NCBI RefSeq assembly: GCF_963678635.1
Contig: NC_087064.1
Span: 18,650,509 to 18,710,508 of the forward strand
Origin: Symsagittifera roscoffensis
Taxonomy: Eukaryota; Xenacoelomorpha; Acoela; Convolutidae
Direction: 5' to 3'
Length of the DNA stretch: 60,000 nt
Part shown: positions 21,000 to 33,088 of the stretch, one piece after another
Numbering within the stretch: position 1 is the stretch's first letter
Layout of the letters: each line of letters opens with the position of its first letter
Translations under genes and position numbers: made by a program
The notes under the pieces: generated by a model
Databases searched by the model: none
Seen by the model: the letters and a program-made list of their open reading frames with translations, nothing else
What the model was told of the DNA's origin: nothing

Positions 21000-23750
21000 A
21001 ATTTCTCCAAATTTTTTGGTTGTGTTCATAACCGAACACAAATGACATACACCTTGGATAATCAAATGAAAAGAAAAATACCAAAACTTTACAAACTATT
21101 TCATTTACTGGGTATTTCAGATAAATCTTCCGTTTTCAAACCTTATTAACGCCAAGAAATTTAGAGATATATCAATGAGACAAATCATTTGTTAAAATTT
21201 TTTAGGGAAATTCAATCTATCTTGTAATGGAAGCCGCAGGGCAGCTTCAACTTCTACCTCAATCGTTGCACCTTCTCTATAGTCAGAAGATTATGGTTCC
21301 ATCTCAAAGATTGTTGCTTTCCCTCAAAGAGTTCCAGAACTGCAGCACAGAAATATTACCCACTCTGTAGATAATTTATGGCCTTCTTGATCTCAAGCTT
21401 TAACCGCTCTATCTACAATGTTCGATGGTTAAACAATTATCAGGCAAGGCCAATTTCTTGAAAAAAAATTGTGGTAATTTGAAACAGGCACGACTATTCC
21501 AAGCTACTTTAAAAAATGCAAAAACGTTTTGAAATTTTTTCGTCTGTTATTTTGAGATTCGTCCAGTTTCGTGCAAGTAAGGCGATTAAGTAGCGCTCGC
21601 TATACGGACATTTATGTTTTTTAAGGTTTCAGGATGATAAACTTGATTATGTTATTGAAAAAACGAGTTTTGCAGGTTTCCTTTAGCGGTTATCTGGCAA
21701 AAAAAAAGTTTTCCAAAACAATTTTTAAATTTTTGTGCAAATAGTACGGGGAATTTTTTTTTGTCAATTGTCAGCGGATTCCTCAACAAGGATGCTCTGT
21801 TTCTTCTTTTTTTGCTCATTCATTTTCTTTGATAGTTCCGACAGTTTCAACATTCAGCCTATGAAATTAGACAAAAAGCAAATTAGGAGTGAACAAAAAA
21901 ATGAATTTAGATGTCAATGCAAAGATGTCGAGATGAATGGGAAATTAGACCTAATTGTATGCTTAACTTATGTGATAATTGTTAGCTGACTGTTATTAAT
22001 TTTCACTAACTACAAATAATTTTCGTTTGAATTTTCTTAAATATGCAAATCAAGTTTTCCCAGGTCGCAATTGTATAGTTTATGCATTTCAAAAATGTTT
22101 TATAATATTTGCATCCATGTTTTATAAATCAATTACAATTTTTTTGATAAATGTTTTGACATGTTAAGGGATTATAATTCTTTGTATTTGTGAAAGTTTT
22201 TTTTCAAGCAATACATTTTGTTAGCTTTTTGCTTTTCGTCCAAAATGCTAGTTTTGCAAAAATATTAACATCTAAATTATGTTTTATTGGAGCCGTCGAA
22301 TTTGCTTGCTGTCTAATTTCCTAGCCCCCTTTTAACATGTTTTAAGATTTGTCTCTGGGATCCAGAGGACTACAAACGTTAAAACGTTCACCTATTTATT
22401 GCAGACTTTGGCCTCGTAATGAGAACTCAGAAAAAAAGTAAAATTTTCAAGTTTCTTCCCGTTTTTTGCTTGTGATTCGTTTTTTGAAGACAAAAGGTGT
22501 CGATCATGCCTAATTCACTAGTTTTGTAAACAATCGTACAATTTTTTTATAACACCGCCCAGTAAAAATGTCACTCTTTTGAAGAGAAGTAAATAGGAAG
22601 CTTTTTTCTATTTTTTCGTGAATATGGTCGGAAGATTCGGTGCTACCTGCACAGCAACCAGATGTCCTTGTTCTAATTGTATTCTTATATTTGGCTCAAG
22701 ATCAGCTAGGAATGGCCATATTTGACCAGAAGTTACACAAAAAAAATCTTTGAAAAATAACCTGACACAAAGAGCGTAACCGAATGTTTGATGGTGCTGT
22801 TGGGATGATTGCGAATTTGATTGAAACGAGCTTGAATAGATGTGTGTAAAAGAAAACAAACAACAAGTCAAGAGTTGTACTTTGAAATGAAAATGGCATC
22901 TTGGTTGAAGCCACCTTGGTTGCTGTGCAACCAGCACAAAAGATCCAGGTCACGGTATTTGCTCAAATAAAATTTGTTTCGTGAATGTGAAAGTTTCCAG
23001 AAAAAAACTTGATTTAATTTTGATAATTAAATCAATTTTTTTTCCAAGTTTTCTGCCATTTTTATAGAAGTAGTAAGTTCAAACTGTTATTTGAGAATTT
23101 GATGATTAAAAGAGTCTTAAACTTGTTCCAATGTCAACTTGGAAGTGAAGGTCAATAAAATGACATGTGATTTGAAAAACAAAAATAGCCAAACCAATTT
23201 TTCTCGATACTGAGTGAACAAAAAGTTTTCAGGATCCAAATAATGGTGGAAAGTGTTTTAATTTGATGTTTCATGCAAGAAGTGGGGCGTTTTTTGAACC
23301 CATCTATATTTATGTCAAAACAGTAGGCTTATCAAACAAAATAAAAGCAAATAAACGTCAGATGTGGAAAGATAGAGACTTGACGAGAGACTGATAGGTT
23401 ATACAAGTCGACGTGTTTGCATTGTGCCCTTCGCATTGGTAGTCAGATTCTGTTGCAGGACTGTATAGGAGTGAGTTTGACCTTACAATGACGTTTAATC
23501 CAGTGTTCTGACGGTTTCTTTGTACTTCAATCAGGCTCCTCGCCAATATATTATAGGCACGAGCAGGTGTGCATCTAGTTTTGCTCCAGTCACGGGTCTG
23601 AGCTGCATTTCACTAGAGCTTGTGGTGCTGGTGCATGACCAAGGTATATCACAAGCATTATGAGAAAAAAATTAAGCTCCTCCGAGTCAAGAAACCTGGA
23701 TTTTTTTGATCGTGCTCCCGCCGTCGATAGTTTATTTCGATAGTGCCACT
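21000..23750. other. Intron sequence with possible unconfirmed exons
   Basis: This lies inside the long intron between exons 3 and 4 of the minus-strand gene. Three patches are less AT-rich. One at 21206-21370 (+) follows a good acceptor (tgttaaaattttttag). One at about 22630-22830 (-) has possible small exons with donors GCTGTGCAG|GTAGC and GTGTCAG|GTTATT. One at 23358-23546 (-) encodes a DYQCEGHNANTSTCITYQ segment. None shows a recognisable domain or a phase link to other exons, so I do not call them genes. Confidence 0.25.
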
Positions 23751-23759
23751 GTTAGTTTT

Positions 23760-24026
23760 TTAAATGGCTAACAACACGAAAATTAAAAAAGAGTCATTCC
23801 GAACCCGCGACCCAACATTTCTTATGTCCCAAAGTCCAGTCTCGCAGCTGAATAGCAGCTGGGGTTTGATAGACAGGTCATCACATACCTGGATCATCAC
23901 ACTTGCAATGATGTCTCTAAACGCATTGTGGCGCACTGTTGGAAAAGCTCGTAGCAAATAGTTGGCGGCAAAGCAAAGCAGGCTAAACACCGTAGTATTT
24001 CGAGCAGGCGTATTAAAGAAGATCAA
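23760..24026 (-). pseudogene. Retroelement relic with RHN-RD domain
   Basis: An 88-codon minus-strand frame contains AFPTVRHNAFRDIIASVMIQ followed by VCDDLSIKPQLL. I recognise this as a domain near the C-terminus of some invertebrate reverse-transcriptase-type retroelements (pattern FPSIRHNEIRD-x-TA-x-LL-x-EVC-x-D). The Cys/His knuckle that usually precedes it is not preserved, and the frame soon enters non-coding sequence, so this is a decayed fragment. It sits inside the long intron of the minus-strand gene. The match rests on memory of the family pattern and should be checked by a profile search. Confidence 0.45.
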
Positions 24027-24122
24027 GGTCTAAACAGTATCTGAAGATCCAAACATCTCTAAACTTCTTTTAGAGAAAAAAACCTCCGAGTTATAAGGGA
24101 AAAGCTTTATCCGCTTAAGGCA

Positions 24123-24480
24123 CATTTTTTTCGACTAATTGTTCGACCGCCGCGACTAATTTTTCGACCATGGCAAGACATTTTTTTTGATCGCCGCGAC
24201 TTATTTTTCGACCGCCGTGATTAATTTTTCAGCCGCCGCGACGAATTTTTTAACCATGCCGCGACTAATTTTTCGACCACGCCGCGACTATTTTTACGAC
24301 CGTTGCGACTAATTTTCAACCTCCGCGACTATATTTTTTTGACCACCGCGACTAATTTTTTGACCATCGCGACCGAGATACGGTACTTCCAGAGTTTGTT
24401 CGCGAATAATTTTTTGACCATCGCGACCGAGATACGGTACTTCCAGAGTTTGTCCGCGAATTAAAACCCTCTGCAGACCA
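24123..24480. repeat. Minisatellite, CCGCGACTAATTTTTCGACC units, with a 55-bp tandem duplication
   Basis: About ten degenerate units of the form (cc)gcgactaatttttcgacc recur every 22-30 bases from 24130 to 24370. At the right end, a block atcgcgaccgagatacggta plus cttccagagtttgt is tandemly duplicated (24365 and 24420). The unit is CpG-rich in an otherwise AT-rich region. The two open minus-strand frames here owe their internal duplication to this repeat. Confidence 0.8.
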
Positions 24481-24491
24481 TGGATTTTTGA

Positions 24492-24630
24492 AGTGCACAT
24501 TTCTTGATAACCCGGGTCCAGGTCTGTGACTAATTTTTCGAATTGTCGGTCGCGGAAGTAACACTTCCGCGACCGACAATTCGAAAAATTAGTCACAGAC
24601 CTGGACCCGGGTTATCAAGAAATGTGCACT
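24492..24630. repeat. Perfect hairpin, 68-bp arms with 3-nt loop
   Basis: 24492-24559 is the exact reverse complement of 24563-24630 with only aac between them. The arms start agtgcacatttcttgataac and end tcggtcgcggaagt, and the inner part (ctaatttttcga, gcgac) is built from the minisatellite unit immediately to the left. No mismatch was found in reading the arms. Confidence 0.9.
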
Positions 24631-24693
24631 TGCTCTGTAGTTAATTGTAATAAACAAGACAAAGCTGCTGGTGCTTCTGCCCCTGTATTGTTG

Positions 24694-24963
24694 CTAAACG
24701 CAGCAAAAAGCTCCGATATTCAGCCACTGAAGAGGTTTGAAACAAAACTCATGGAACTGGCCTTGTCCCACAACAGATCTCTCTAACTGATTGTTGACGC
24801 TGTAACTCCTATGTTCAAAAAATGACCTTCCCTGTTTTTCTTCTCTGGCTATATTTTTGGTCTTGTCTGCAACCAATCGGAAAGAAGTATCAATAAATTG
24901 AAATTTTGTCCCACACACCTTTGTGTGAGGCTCATATGTCACTTGGGCTCGTGGCATTCTTTT
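24694..24963 (-). CDS. Possible minus-strand exon, unrecognised
   Basis: A splice-acceptor-like agcagatcttcattgcag precedes an open 89-codon frame ending in TAG. The translation is KRMPRAQVTYEPHTKVCGTK, with later SFFEHRSYSVNNQ, VVGQGQFHEF and GAFCCV. Base composition is nearer coding than the flanks. Its phase at the acceptor does not fit exon 3 of the six-exon gene, so it would be a separate transcript or a transposon remnant. No domain is recognised. It lies 63 bases from the perfect hairpin. Confidence 0.3.
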   Translation of the reverse strand, partial: KRMPRAQVTYEPHTKVCGTKFQFIDTSFRLVADKTKNIAREEKQGRSFFEHRSYSVNNQLERSVVGQGQFHEFCFKPLQWLNIGAFCCV

Positions 24964-25595
24964 CTGCAATGAAGATCTGCTGCTTGTGTATCTTCAGCCG
25001 GAAAGCTTGTTTTTGAATTGAATGTGTCACGAATACTCCTGATTCCAACTTCAATCGCTTTCACCCATGCAAATTAGACCTCCAATTATCATTTTAAAAA
25101 GTACTGGTGAAATTTTCAAGTCGATCCATAAAATCACAATGCACAATTTCCCCCGATTGGAGTGCATATCAAGAAGGTGATCGCTAAGATATGAGTTTAG
25201 TTTTCGAACCCTTATTTATAGTTTGCTAGTGGAGCCGCAAAACACCTTTTGGTGAGTCCGATTAAAGTTTAAACTGTCCAAGAGTGACAAAATTCATCGC
25301 TTATTTCTTTTGAAAACTGAGCTCTAATTGGCCGATAAATATTTTGCGCATTCGGGCTTTTGCTCATGAGAGATTTTTCCTTTAGGGAGTGGGGAAGGAG
25401 AAGATATCTTTCATGGCTTTAACATTTTGCCCCATGAAAATTTTCGATTTAAATGATTCTTAAAAGTTTAACCAATCGTTTTTCCTTCCTTTTGGTTTTC
25501 CAAATAATAGAAGCGACTTTTTAGGACGAGTAAAACCAGTATTCAAAAATAACTTCGGCACTGTTTCAGGGGAGCTATTCGCATGCTCGAAGTAC

Positions 25596-25672
25596 AATGC
25601 GAGAAAATTCTCAACAAATCAACACCCTTTAAACTTTAAAGGGCGTTGATTGGTTGAGAATTTTCTCGCATT
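25596..25672. repeat. Hairpin, ~37-bp arms
   Basis: aatgcgagaaaattctcaac pairs with gttgagaattttctcgcatt; the arms meet almost directly at ccctttaaactttaaaggg. One or two mismatches occur. A related gcgcattcgggcttttgctc lies 240 bases upstream. Confidence 0.75.
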
Positions 25673-25699
25673 CGGTCTTTCGCACATGAGAACAGTCCC

Positions 25700-27760
25700 T
25701 CCTAAAGTGATTCAATTAACCCTTTTTTCACGCAATACTATACAATTTTAATCCAGTTTCGGTAGCAGGAAAGGGTAAAATAGATTTAAAAGGGGTTGGG
25801 GTTTGCAGTCTATTCAGTGAACTAAGCAAATTGCTTTTCTAAATTTAATTGAAGCCTGCATAGTTGTTACAGTAAATGGATTAATAGAAAATGTATCTAG
25901 CTGTAATGATGAAATTATGGATATAACAGTGCATCAAATGTGGACATAGTTATAAGCACAAAAACATTGTGTGTCAGGTGAATTTTAAACTCCCTTATCA
26001 ATCAAAGGACATTGATTCCATTTGCATGGCACAACAAAAACAAAGTTCAATTTATTGCAAAAAAATGTTAATTGGTATTCAACTAACATAAAGTATCTAA
26101 AAACGTCGATTGAAAAAGCTTATAGCAGGATGAACTGACAGGCATTTGACTCACGATAACGATCTAAAAACGGCCATTTGTTCTAAATATGGTTTATTGC
26201 CATTAAACCGAAATGAATCGACAAATAATGCAGCAATCAGTAAAAATTCTGAATTATTCAGATTAACACAGAAAAAAAAGTATGGACAATTAGTTGACTG
26301 TTTCTGAAGAAGTCTGTTTCTATTTCCAAAAATAAATATGAGGACTATTACACAGAATTTCGCACCACTTGCGATACAACGTTAAAACAGCAGTGCACAC
26401 TAGCATAAAAGAAAAAAAAGCCAGCCTATTAACCCAAAAAATGAAGAAAAAAATCTTCAAAAAACCACAACTTGAAAAAATGCAAAAAGTAGTCTTGAAT
26501 CATGTTCTCTTTGCGGAAAACGCGTCCAGAAACACAATCGACGGCAATCAATTGAAATTAAAAAAATAATCAGCAAGCGGCAATTGAGCCGAAAAAATTC
26601 AAATAATTTTCCGTTGAACTGAGAAGATAATTATTCTCATGAAAAACTGTGGAGTATAATTTTTATTTTAGATTTTTAGCATTTTGTGGGATCCTCAATG
26701 AAGCATAAAACGTATTCTTCCCTTGAAATGACCCAAATTAGATCACTAATGGGACAAAATATAAGCCGAAGGTAGTTTTCAAGCGAAATATCTAGCAAAA
26801 AATAGAATTCAAGGCTAGTAAAACTAAAAATTGCAGGAGTAATTTGAAACGCTAGAAGCAACCTAATTGAAAACTGCTTACCAAAAAGACAATTCTGCGA
26901 TTTGGCTACTAAAACGACAAAACATAAGCAGACAAACTATAGGCCGACTTTTTTCTCGAAAGGGTATTACCAGTTTGAAACAAAAAATGCTGGTCAGATT
27001 CAAACCCACGAGGTTGCGCAAAGTAGACCTTTTCTTCACCTCCAGGCTAAATCTCGAATTCATTATGAGCGAAGATACAAGTGATTCTGTCAAACAAGTT
27101 GCTAACCCGGAAACAGTCTTTATTCCGATTTGCAAGCATAACAAATTCAAATGAAAAACGAGAGCCTAAAACTCTTTGTAATAATATTTTTTGATTAAAA
27201 CAAAGCATAAGAAAAATCATATCAAAAACTGAAAAAATTTCAATATATTTTAAATTTGTTTTTGATTTAGGATCCATTTTTTTATTTTATTCTTTAATTA
27301 ATTGGAGGATATTCAACAGGTTAATGAGCAGTGACAGTTTAAAACGGATTATTGAACGTCATTCTGTGATTTTTTAGGTGAAAATATTTTTATAAGAAGT
27401 TTTATTTGAAATTTCCAGTCTGAAAAATATTTATCTGTCTGAAAAACGTAAAAATTTAGAACAGTTGTCTTGCCACTGAGACAACTTTTTGATTTTTTAT
27501 TTAAATACGAATCAAGGCCAACGGGGACTTGACATGAAACTACACTTGACACTTTAAGAGTGTGCTTTAAGGTTAGTCAAAAAGATATAGAAAAAACATC
27601 TCGTCTTATCACATCGTGATCTTGTCGGAACAATGACTTCGCAGCTGCCGTACTAATTAATTTTTTTACTTCGTCAGCTTTTTTGGTCGGACAAAAAAAA
27701 CTTTAAGTATCTACTTGAGCTCAACAACGAGAATGTGGAATTTCATCATGTTTAGCGTAA
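25700..27760. other. Intronic, very AT-rich sequence with short broken frames
   Basis: Lysine-rich plus-strand frames at 26369-26569 and 26867-27154 may be remnants of a retroelement upstream of the RT relic at 29188, but no motif supports this. No gene is called. Confidence 0.25.
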
Positions 27761-27858
27761 GTTAGTGTATTATTCGCCATAGCTAGTATATTTCAGAAAA
27801 AAAAACTGAATGAATAACTCAGCGTTATAGAAACGAACTTTATATAACGCTATCTGAT

Positions 27859-28010
27859 CAGTAGCGGATTTAGGGGGGGGGGTTGGGGGAAGGATGCTTT
27901 TTTCAGGAATTTGAACGCTTGCCGACCCAAATCTACTATTTTGAGATATCCATTTTTGGCTGACTGACCTTAAAATTTTTCTCAAGGCGCCGCTTTTTGT
28001 GTCAATGGTT
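27859..28010 (+). mobile_element. hAT-like MITE, 5' fragment, copy E
   Basis: Starts cagtagcggatttaggggg, followed by the family blocks gccgacccaaa and ttttgagatatccatttttg and a worn ggcgcc block. It stops after ~150 bases without the 3' half. Confidence 0.65.
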
Positions 28011-28130
28011 ATTATAGTTAAATGTTTTGGTAGACTTATCAAATCTAATTGAAAGTAATAGGAAAGGACGATTAAATTGACAGCGCCGAAACTGACAGCG
28101 AGGAATGAACAATAATTGAGTTCACTTTTT

Positions 28131-28211
28131 TCAGATTGACGGGATTTTCAGATTGAAGGGTTTTTCAGATTGACGGGTTTTTCAGATTGACGGGTTTTTC
28201 AGATTGAAGGG
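28131..28211 (+). repeat. Tandem repeat, 18-bp unit
   Basis: The unit tttttcagattgacggg is repeated about five times with small changes (acggg or aaggg). Confidence 0.85.
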
Positions 28212-28565
28212 CTAGCTGTTTATTTGATGACAAAGCAAATTTAGAAAGTTGACGAGATAAATAAGCTGAAAAACAACCAACGAGAACAATTTGTGATTTG
28301 AAAAAACTTTTTTCATGCAGAAAAACAGAAAACTTGTTCGAATGCTTACAGTTAAGCGTTTAAAAATACTTTGGTTTTGGCAAGTTTTTTCAGTCACATG
28401 ATTCTCGAATTTCGAAAAGATCAGGCAAAAACTTTGACGGCAACTTGAGACTAAATCCTCTCAAAAACCTTGTCTAACGCCTTCAATTTGGATAGTCCTC
28501 TGCTAATAACGCTAATGTAGCAAACAAGTAAGCCGAAATTAAAATACCATTATATGGTCAAACGA

Positions 28566-28943
28566 GGCATGCTGGAACCAGCAACACTGGGCATGCTACT
28601 TGCTCTCTGAATGATTTACGATATGGGATTAGATTTTGTCCATGCTACAGCTTATCTCAGCTTAATGTTTTCATTGAACAATTCCTCTAAGTGTCTTTTT
28701 CAGAGTGTTCAAAAAAGAGTTAAAAGACTTAATTGAGAAATCTGACATTTATCGGGATAAATGTCGGATTTCTCAATTAAGCCTTTTAACGCTTTTTTGA
28801 ACACTCTGAAAAAGACACTTAGAGGAATTGTTCAATGAAAACATTCAACTGAGATAAGCTGTAGCATGGACAAAATCTAATCCCATAGCGTAAATCATTC
28901 AGAGAGCAAGTAGCATGCCCAGTGTTGCTGGTTCCAGCATGCC
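28566..28943. repeat. Large palindrome, ~187-bp arms
   Basis: ggcatgctggaaccagcaac at the left is mirrored by its complement ending at 28943. The arms stay nearly identical through ttgaacaattcctctaagtg and meet at tttat-cggg-ataaa (centre 28754.5). Only scattered mismatches are seen. The long arms and 4-nt loop suggest a foldback element or a recent snap-back duplication. No coding frame is recognised. Confidence 0.9.
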
Positions 28944-29187
28944 ACAAAATTTACGTTACATGTATTTGTACGCGGAATCCACGGAATTTTTGTAAGTGGA
29001 ATCTACTTACATTTTGGAACAAGTTTATAGATTTGTCTCTTGAATCCATAAACATACAGACACAAAATTATGCGCCTTTCCAGTGCACAGTTTGGCCTCG
29101 TAATGATATGGTTTTGGCCTTGTAATTATAAGGCTTCGATCAAACCTGAGAAGTTTGAAAGTTATATGTCAATACGGAAAATAATTA

Positions 29188-29430
29188 CTTCAGGCGTTCT
29201 ACAAAGATCATTTTTTGTATGTTAAATATCATGATTTTTTGGCTGAACGCGGAGCTGAGTATCAGACTAATGCAGATGATACTATAGTATACTTTTAAAC
29301 TGAAAAATGCGGATCGAACAATCCGCTCATAAAGGAAGACCTAAGCAGAGTTGTGCGTTGGGTTAATTGTGCCAGTTTTGTTATAAACGCTGAAAAAAAG
29401 AACGCCGAAATCATGATTGCCCAGTGCTGA
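29188..29430 (+). pseudogene. Decayed LINE reverse transcriptase fragment
   Basis: TSGVLQRSFF in one frame resembles RT motif B (SGVLQGS). After a frameshift the main frame carries NADDTIVYF (motif C, x-ADD), then IKEDLSRVVRWVN and FVINAEKKNAEIMI, the usual helix and N-x-x-K motif D of non-LTR reverse transcriptases. A TAA interrupts just after the catalytic motif and a TGA ends the frame. It is a short dead fragment on the + strand inside the long intron, opposite to the host gene. Confidence 0.6.
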
Positions 29431-30319
29431 ACAATTGAGCTGAACAAAAAAGTTCCCTTGTATAATGTTTCTCACTGAAAACTCTAGGTTAAACGCTGGT
29501 CGCGGTTATTATTTAAAAAAAAACTTTCTATAAGCTTAACCTCAACTTTGAAAAATAGATAAATTTGAGTATCGTATTTTTTCGTAAAAATATGGGGTCT
29601 TGACATGCCAATTGGGCCATTAGAGATTTAAAAAAATGGCGCAAGAATTTCTTCAATCTTAAGACGTCTAATTATCAACCAGGAGATTGGACCAGTACAG
29701 AAAAAACTATTTATGGCATCATAGTCTGTTACTGGAAGCTCCAGTCGCTGCTTGTGAAAATGATAGGTCTTTAGCTACTAAAGGTTGCGACAAAATCTGC
29801 TATCAAACTGTTACGAAAAGTTAACCAAAATGAAGTTAACCTGAAATGCTAACGATGTCAATTGTGAACCAAAACAAGGATAGCCGGTTACTGTACAATT
29901 AGCAGAGAATGTTCAGACCATAGTCTTAGAAAAATACAAAAACCTTTTTCCCTATTAATTGCCCAAAGCAAGTAGAAATTGAGAATTTTATGATAGGAAC
30001 TAAAAGGCAACAAAATGAGCGGCTTTCCAACAAAAGTGAAAGAAGATAGCAGCGCATTCTTTTGCTTATTAATATGTACAGCAGGATTCTCGAGAAAAAT
30101 TATCAAAAAATCAGTGTTAGGTCATTTGAAGTCAATGCATCAGTGTTTGGTCGTTTTTCATCAAAAGTCTGAAAAATAAAAACAGTAGAGATTGCTATGC
30201 AATAAATACTGTTCTTGTAAAAAAAAAACTTACAAGAAGGTAATCGGAATTTTTTTTAATGATTGATTAATCTCAGAAACTCACTCATGCTGTTTAAAAA
30301 AGCAAAAAAATGACCAGTT

Positions 30320-31250
30320 TCCAAAAAAGAAATAATCGATGACTTTTCAGTCTATAGACCAATTTCGTTTCTACCAGCTCTGGGAAAAACTACAGGGTTT
30401 TAAAATTTCGGACAAGTCGAATCATTTGTAGACAAAAATATTTTACCAAGAACACTTATTATGGTTTCAGATCAAAGAGGAACACTGGTGACGCCATCAT
30501 TTCACAGAAAGAAGAGGTTTCACCTTCGGTTAAAAACAAATAATTAACTGTTCAGAAAATGTTTCATGACCTTGTTGAAACTTTTGATACGGTTGATCAC
30601 TCTAACTTGCTAAGAAAATTAGAGCATATGATAGTCGAAGGGCATGTGCTGAGCGTTTTGAAGTCTTATCTTGACACTGGTTATCATTACTTTGAGACAA
30701 ACCTTTTAAAAATTGAACTTAAGAATTTGTTTTGATGTATCATCCTTGGCCCACTTCCATTAATTCTGAATATAAAATTCCTTTAAACAATAACGTGTAA
30801 GACAGCAGTACTTTTGTATGCAGATGACACTGCACTGAAGTTCACAAACAAAAAAACTATTTTGTACCCACACATCAATCTGTTTTGCCAGATGTATAAG
30901 GTTGGTTAAAAAAGAACAAAGTGACACTTAATGTCAAAAAATCAAGACCAAGGGCCACTGCGGACCCAAAAAGCTGAAGACAGACCAGTCAATTTGCTTC
31001 AAATGACAACTAAAAAGAAGTTGTCGAGTGTTTCATCGATCTTTGTAACCATTTCGACAGCAAATTAAGTTAATAATGAGCATAATGATCAAGTAAAAAA
31101 AATTTGCAGCTCTGATGAGTTTTTTTTTGAATTGAGAAAAGTTTTAACAGGACATCAATTAATAGCTGCCTATAAAAGTTAGGTGCAACCAATTCTCCAA
31201 AAGGCAATCGACAAACCCAAAGTGTTATGTTTTTTCTTTATAAGCGCAGG
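30320..31250 (+). pseudogene. Decayed CR1/Jockey-type LINE reverse transcriptase
   Basis: In order: DDFSVYRPISFLPALGK (the YRPISLL block), ETFDTVDHSNLLRKLEH (motif A, catalytic FDTVDH), IILGPLPLIL (worn motif B tail), TAVLLYADDTALKF (motif C, YADD intact), and a degraded C-terminal thumb with QLIAAYKS and VQPILQKAID. Stops and frameshifts break every segment. Spacing is normal for a non-LTR reverse transcriptase. Compared with the element at 34312-38967 it is far more decayed and in the opposite orientation. Confidence 0.7.
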
Positions 31251-31449
31251 ATAGATTGATTCACTGAATTAAAAATTCAGAAAAAAATTACCGATTTTTT
31301 TGCGTATAAATTTTGAAACTAGATGGGAAGCTGGTAAAATTCTACGACAAAAGTGCCACTGAATTATGCCATAACACCAACAAGATTTAAACGCGAAGTC
31401 TATAAGAAGAAATTCAAATCAAAATTTGCTATAAACAGAAATTAACTCA

Positions 31450-32860
31450 ACAGAGGGTCAATTAGACCAAAAATAACTCAACAGGGGGCCAATTAGACCA
31501 AATTGGGTCAATCAAACCATTAATTAGTTCAAATTGAAGAGGGATTCTCTGATTCAAATGAACAGTTTAATGATAAGTGTATAACTTTAATTTGGAGATA
31601 CGTTGTTTGAAGTAAATTAAAGTTTGGAAAACTTCAATTTACGAAATACGATTTTATTGTGCATGCTTTGAGCTTTATTTTGGTGAATTTGTAGAACTTG
31701 TTTTTGTTGTTTTTAGGTTATGGGTAGAAAAGACTATCCGAGAAAACAAAAAAAATATTAAAGAAAAGACTTGAAAGGATGGTATAAAGAGGTGGGCCGT
31801 GCTGGCTAAATGATGTTCTCCCATACAATTCCGATTGGTATTTGTAGAATTTTATGAATGACTCCGTCCGTAACCAGATATCATTTGGACACAACTTATT
31901 ATTATGGCCGCTTTAGTGAGCTAACGTTTTTATCCTCATTAAATCGCTAGCACTTGTTATTTTTCAGTTGTTTTTTATTTTCATTGATTCGATATTGACA
32001 CATCTGATTAAATCTATCCTTGAAAGCAGATTCATTCTCGACTTGTTTGTTAAGGTTATTCTGTGATCTTCTCAGAACAGGCAGTTAAGTTTCACCCAGA
32101 ATTTCACTACAGTATGCAGATAATCTGCTTTTATGCTTAGCCGCTTGGTACTAGCCAAAATCAGGTTCAGTCTTTTAGTCTTTTCGTGCTTTTCAATTGT
32201 TGTTCTGATTATAATCAATTTTTCGAACAGAAACTTGTTTTCAATTTGTTATTTTCACCATTTCCTGTTTTTCATTCACTTTGTTTAGCCCTCAAATTCT
32301 TCCTAAAGACTTCGCCGCTTTAGGCATTGTCTGCAATTGAAACCAAATTTTCAGTCCCAGAAAACGTTGTCACGACAACCAGAAAGATAGTAGCCGCTTT
32401 AAGTTTTCTCGAACATTCAACAAGTATTCTATAGAGTAACCAACGTACAAAAAACTACGAGGAAGATTGCAGCTTCCGGTTTTCGTATGTTTCCGACATT
32501 AAATTGAACAAGGGCGGAAGTATAAGTTTATTTTAAAAGTTACCCGTACCTCCATAATTCATCATAGGTTCACAATTCAAACAATCATTTTTAGGCTGTT
32601 TTTTTTTAGCTTGGACTGAAGATTCGTCGTTTGGATCCTCTCAAAAACTTTTTTTCGAAAATTTTTATAGTGATCATAAACGCCTCCGGCATAATTTTCC
32701 TAAAATGAATGAACTTTGTGGATCGTTTCAAAATGAAAAAGCGAAAACAAGTACCGGCGGTTCTCAACAGTTTTCAAAAAACTTGATGCAAAAGAATCTC
32801 GTTTCTCTTTTCTGCCATTTAGATGATAATAGTTGCATTATATTTCGAAAGGTGAACGTT
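31450..32860. other. Intron without recognised features
   Basis: AT-rich sequence between the RT relic and exon 3 of the minus-strand gene. A short repeated phrase, aactcaacag-gggccaattagacca, occurs twice near 31445-31500. Nothing else is supported. Confidence 0.35.
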
Positions 32861-32869
32861 AAATCTTAC

Positions 32870-33088
32870 TTGAAGATCGAGTTCTTCTATTTGTGCGTTT
32901 TTGTTTCCTCTGATGTGAACTTCTGAACAAATTGCGGCGACCATTTTCAGACGCCGAAATTTGATGCTGTTGATGAGCAACATGAGTCTCACTTCTTATG
33001 ACATCTCCAGGTGTCGATTCATCATCTATTGCAACGTCGAAGTCAAACACAGCAGGGTTTCTTGGCTTCTCAACGACAATCTTGTCTG
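32870..33088 (-). CDS. Candidate six-exon nuclear gene, exon 3
   Basis: The acceptor gcaatttgatttgttcag and donor TTCAA|GTAAGA both fit consensus well. The 219 nt enter with 2 nt and leave with 1 nt, fitting exon 2 and exon 4. The translation begins ADKIVVEKPRNPAVFDFDVA, has an acidic IDDESTPGD segment, a His/Gln-rich HVAHQQHQ and a very basic C-terminus (SSHQRKQKRTNRRTRSS) that could be a nuclear localisation signal. No stop occurs between the splice sites, and GC content is higher than in the flanks. No family is recognised. Confidence 0.6.

Noticed and set aside
24309-24596. 95- and 75-codon minus-strand frames with an internal repeated peptide
   Set aside because: The repeated peptide is a direct translation of the minisatellite and hairpin.
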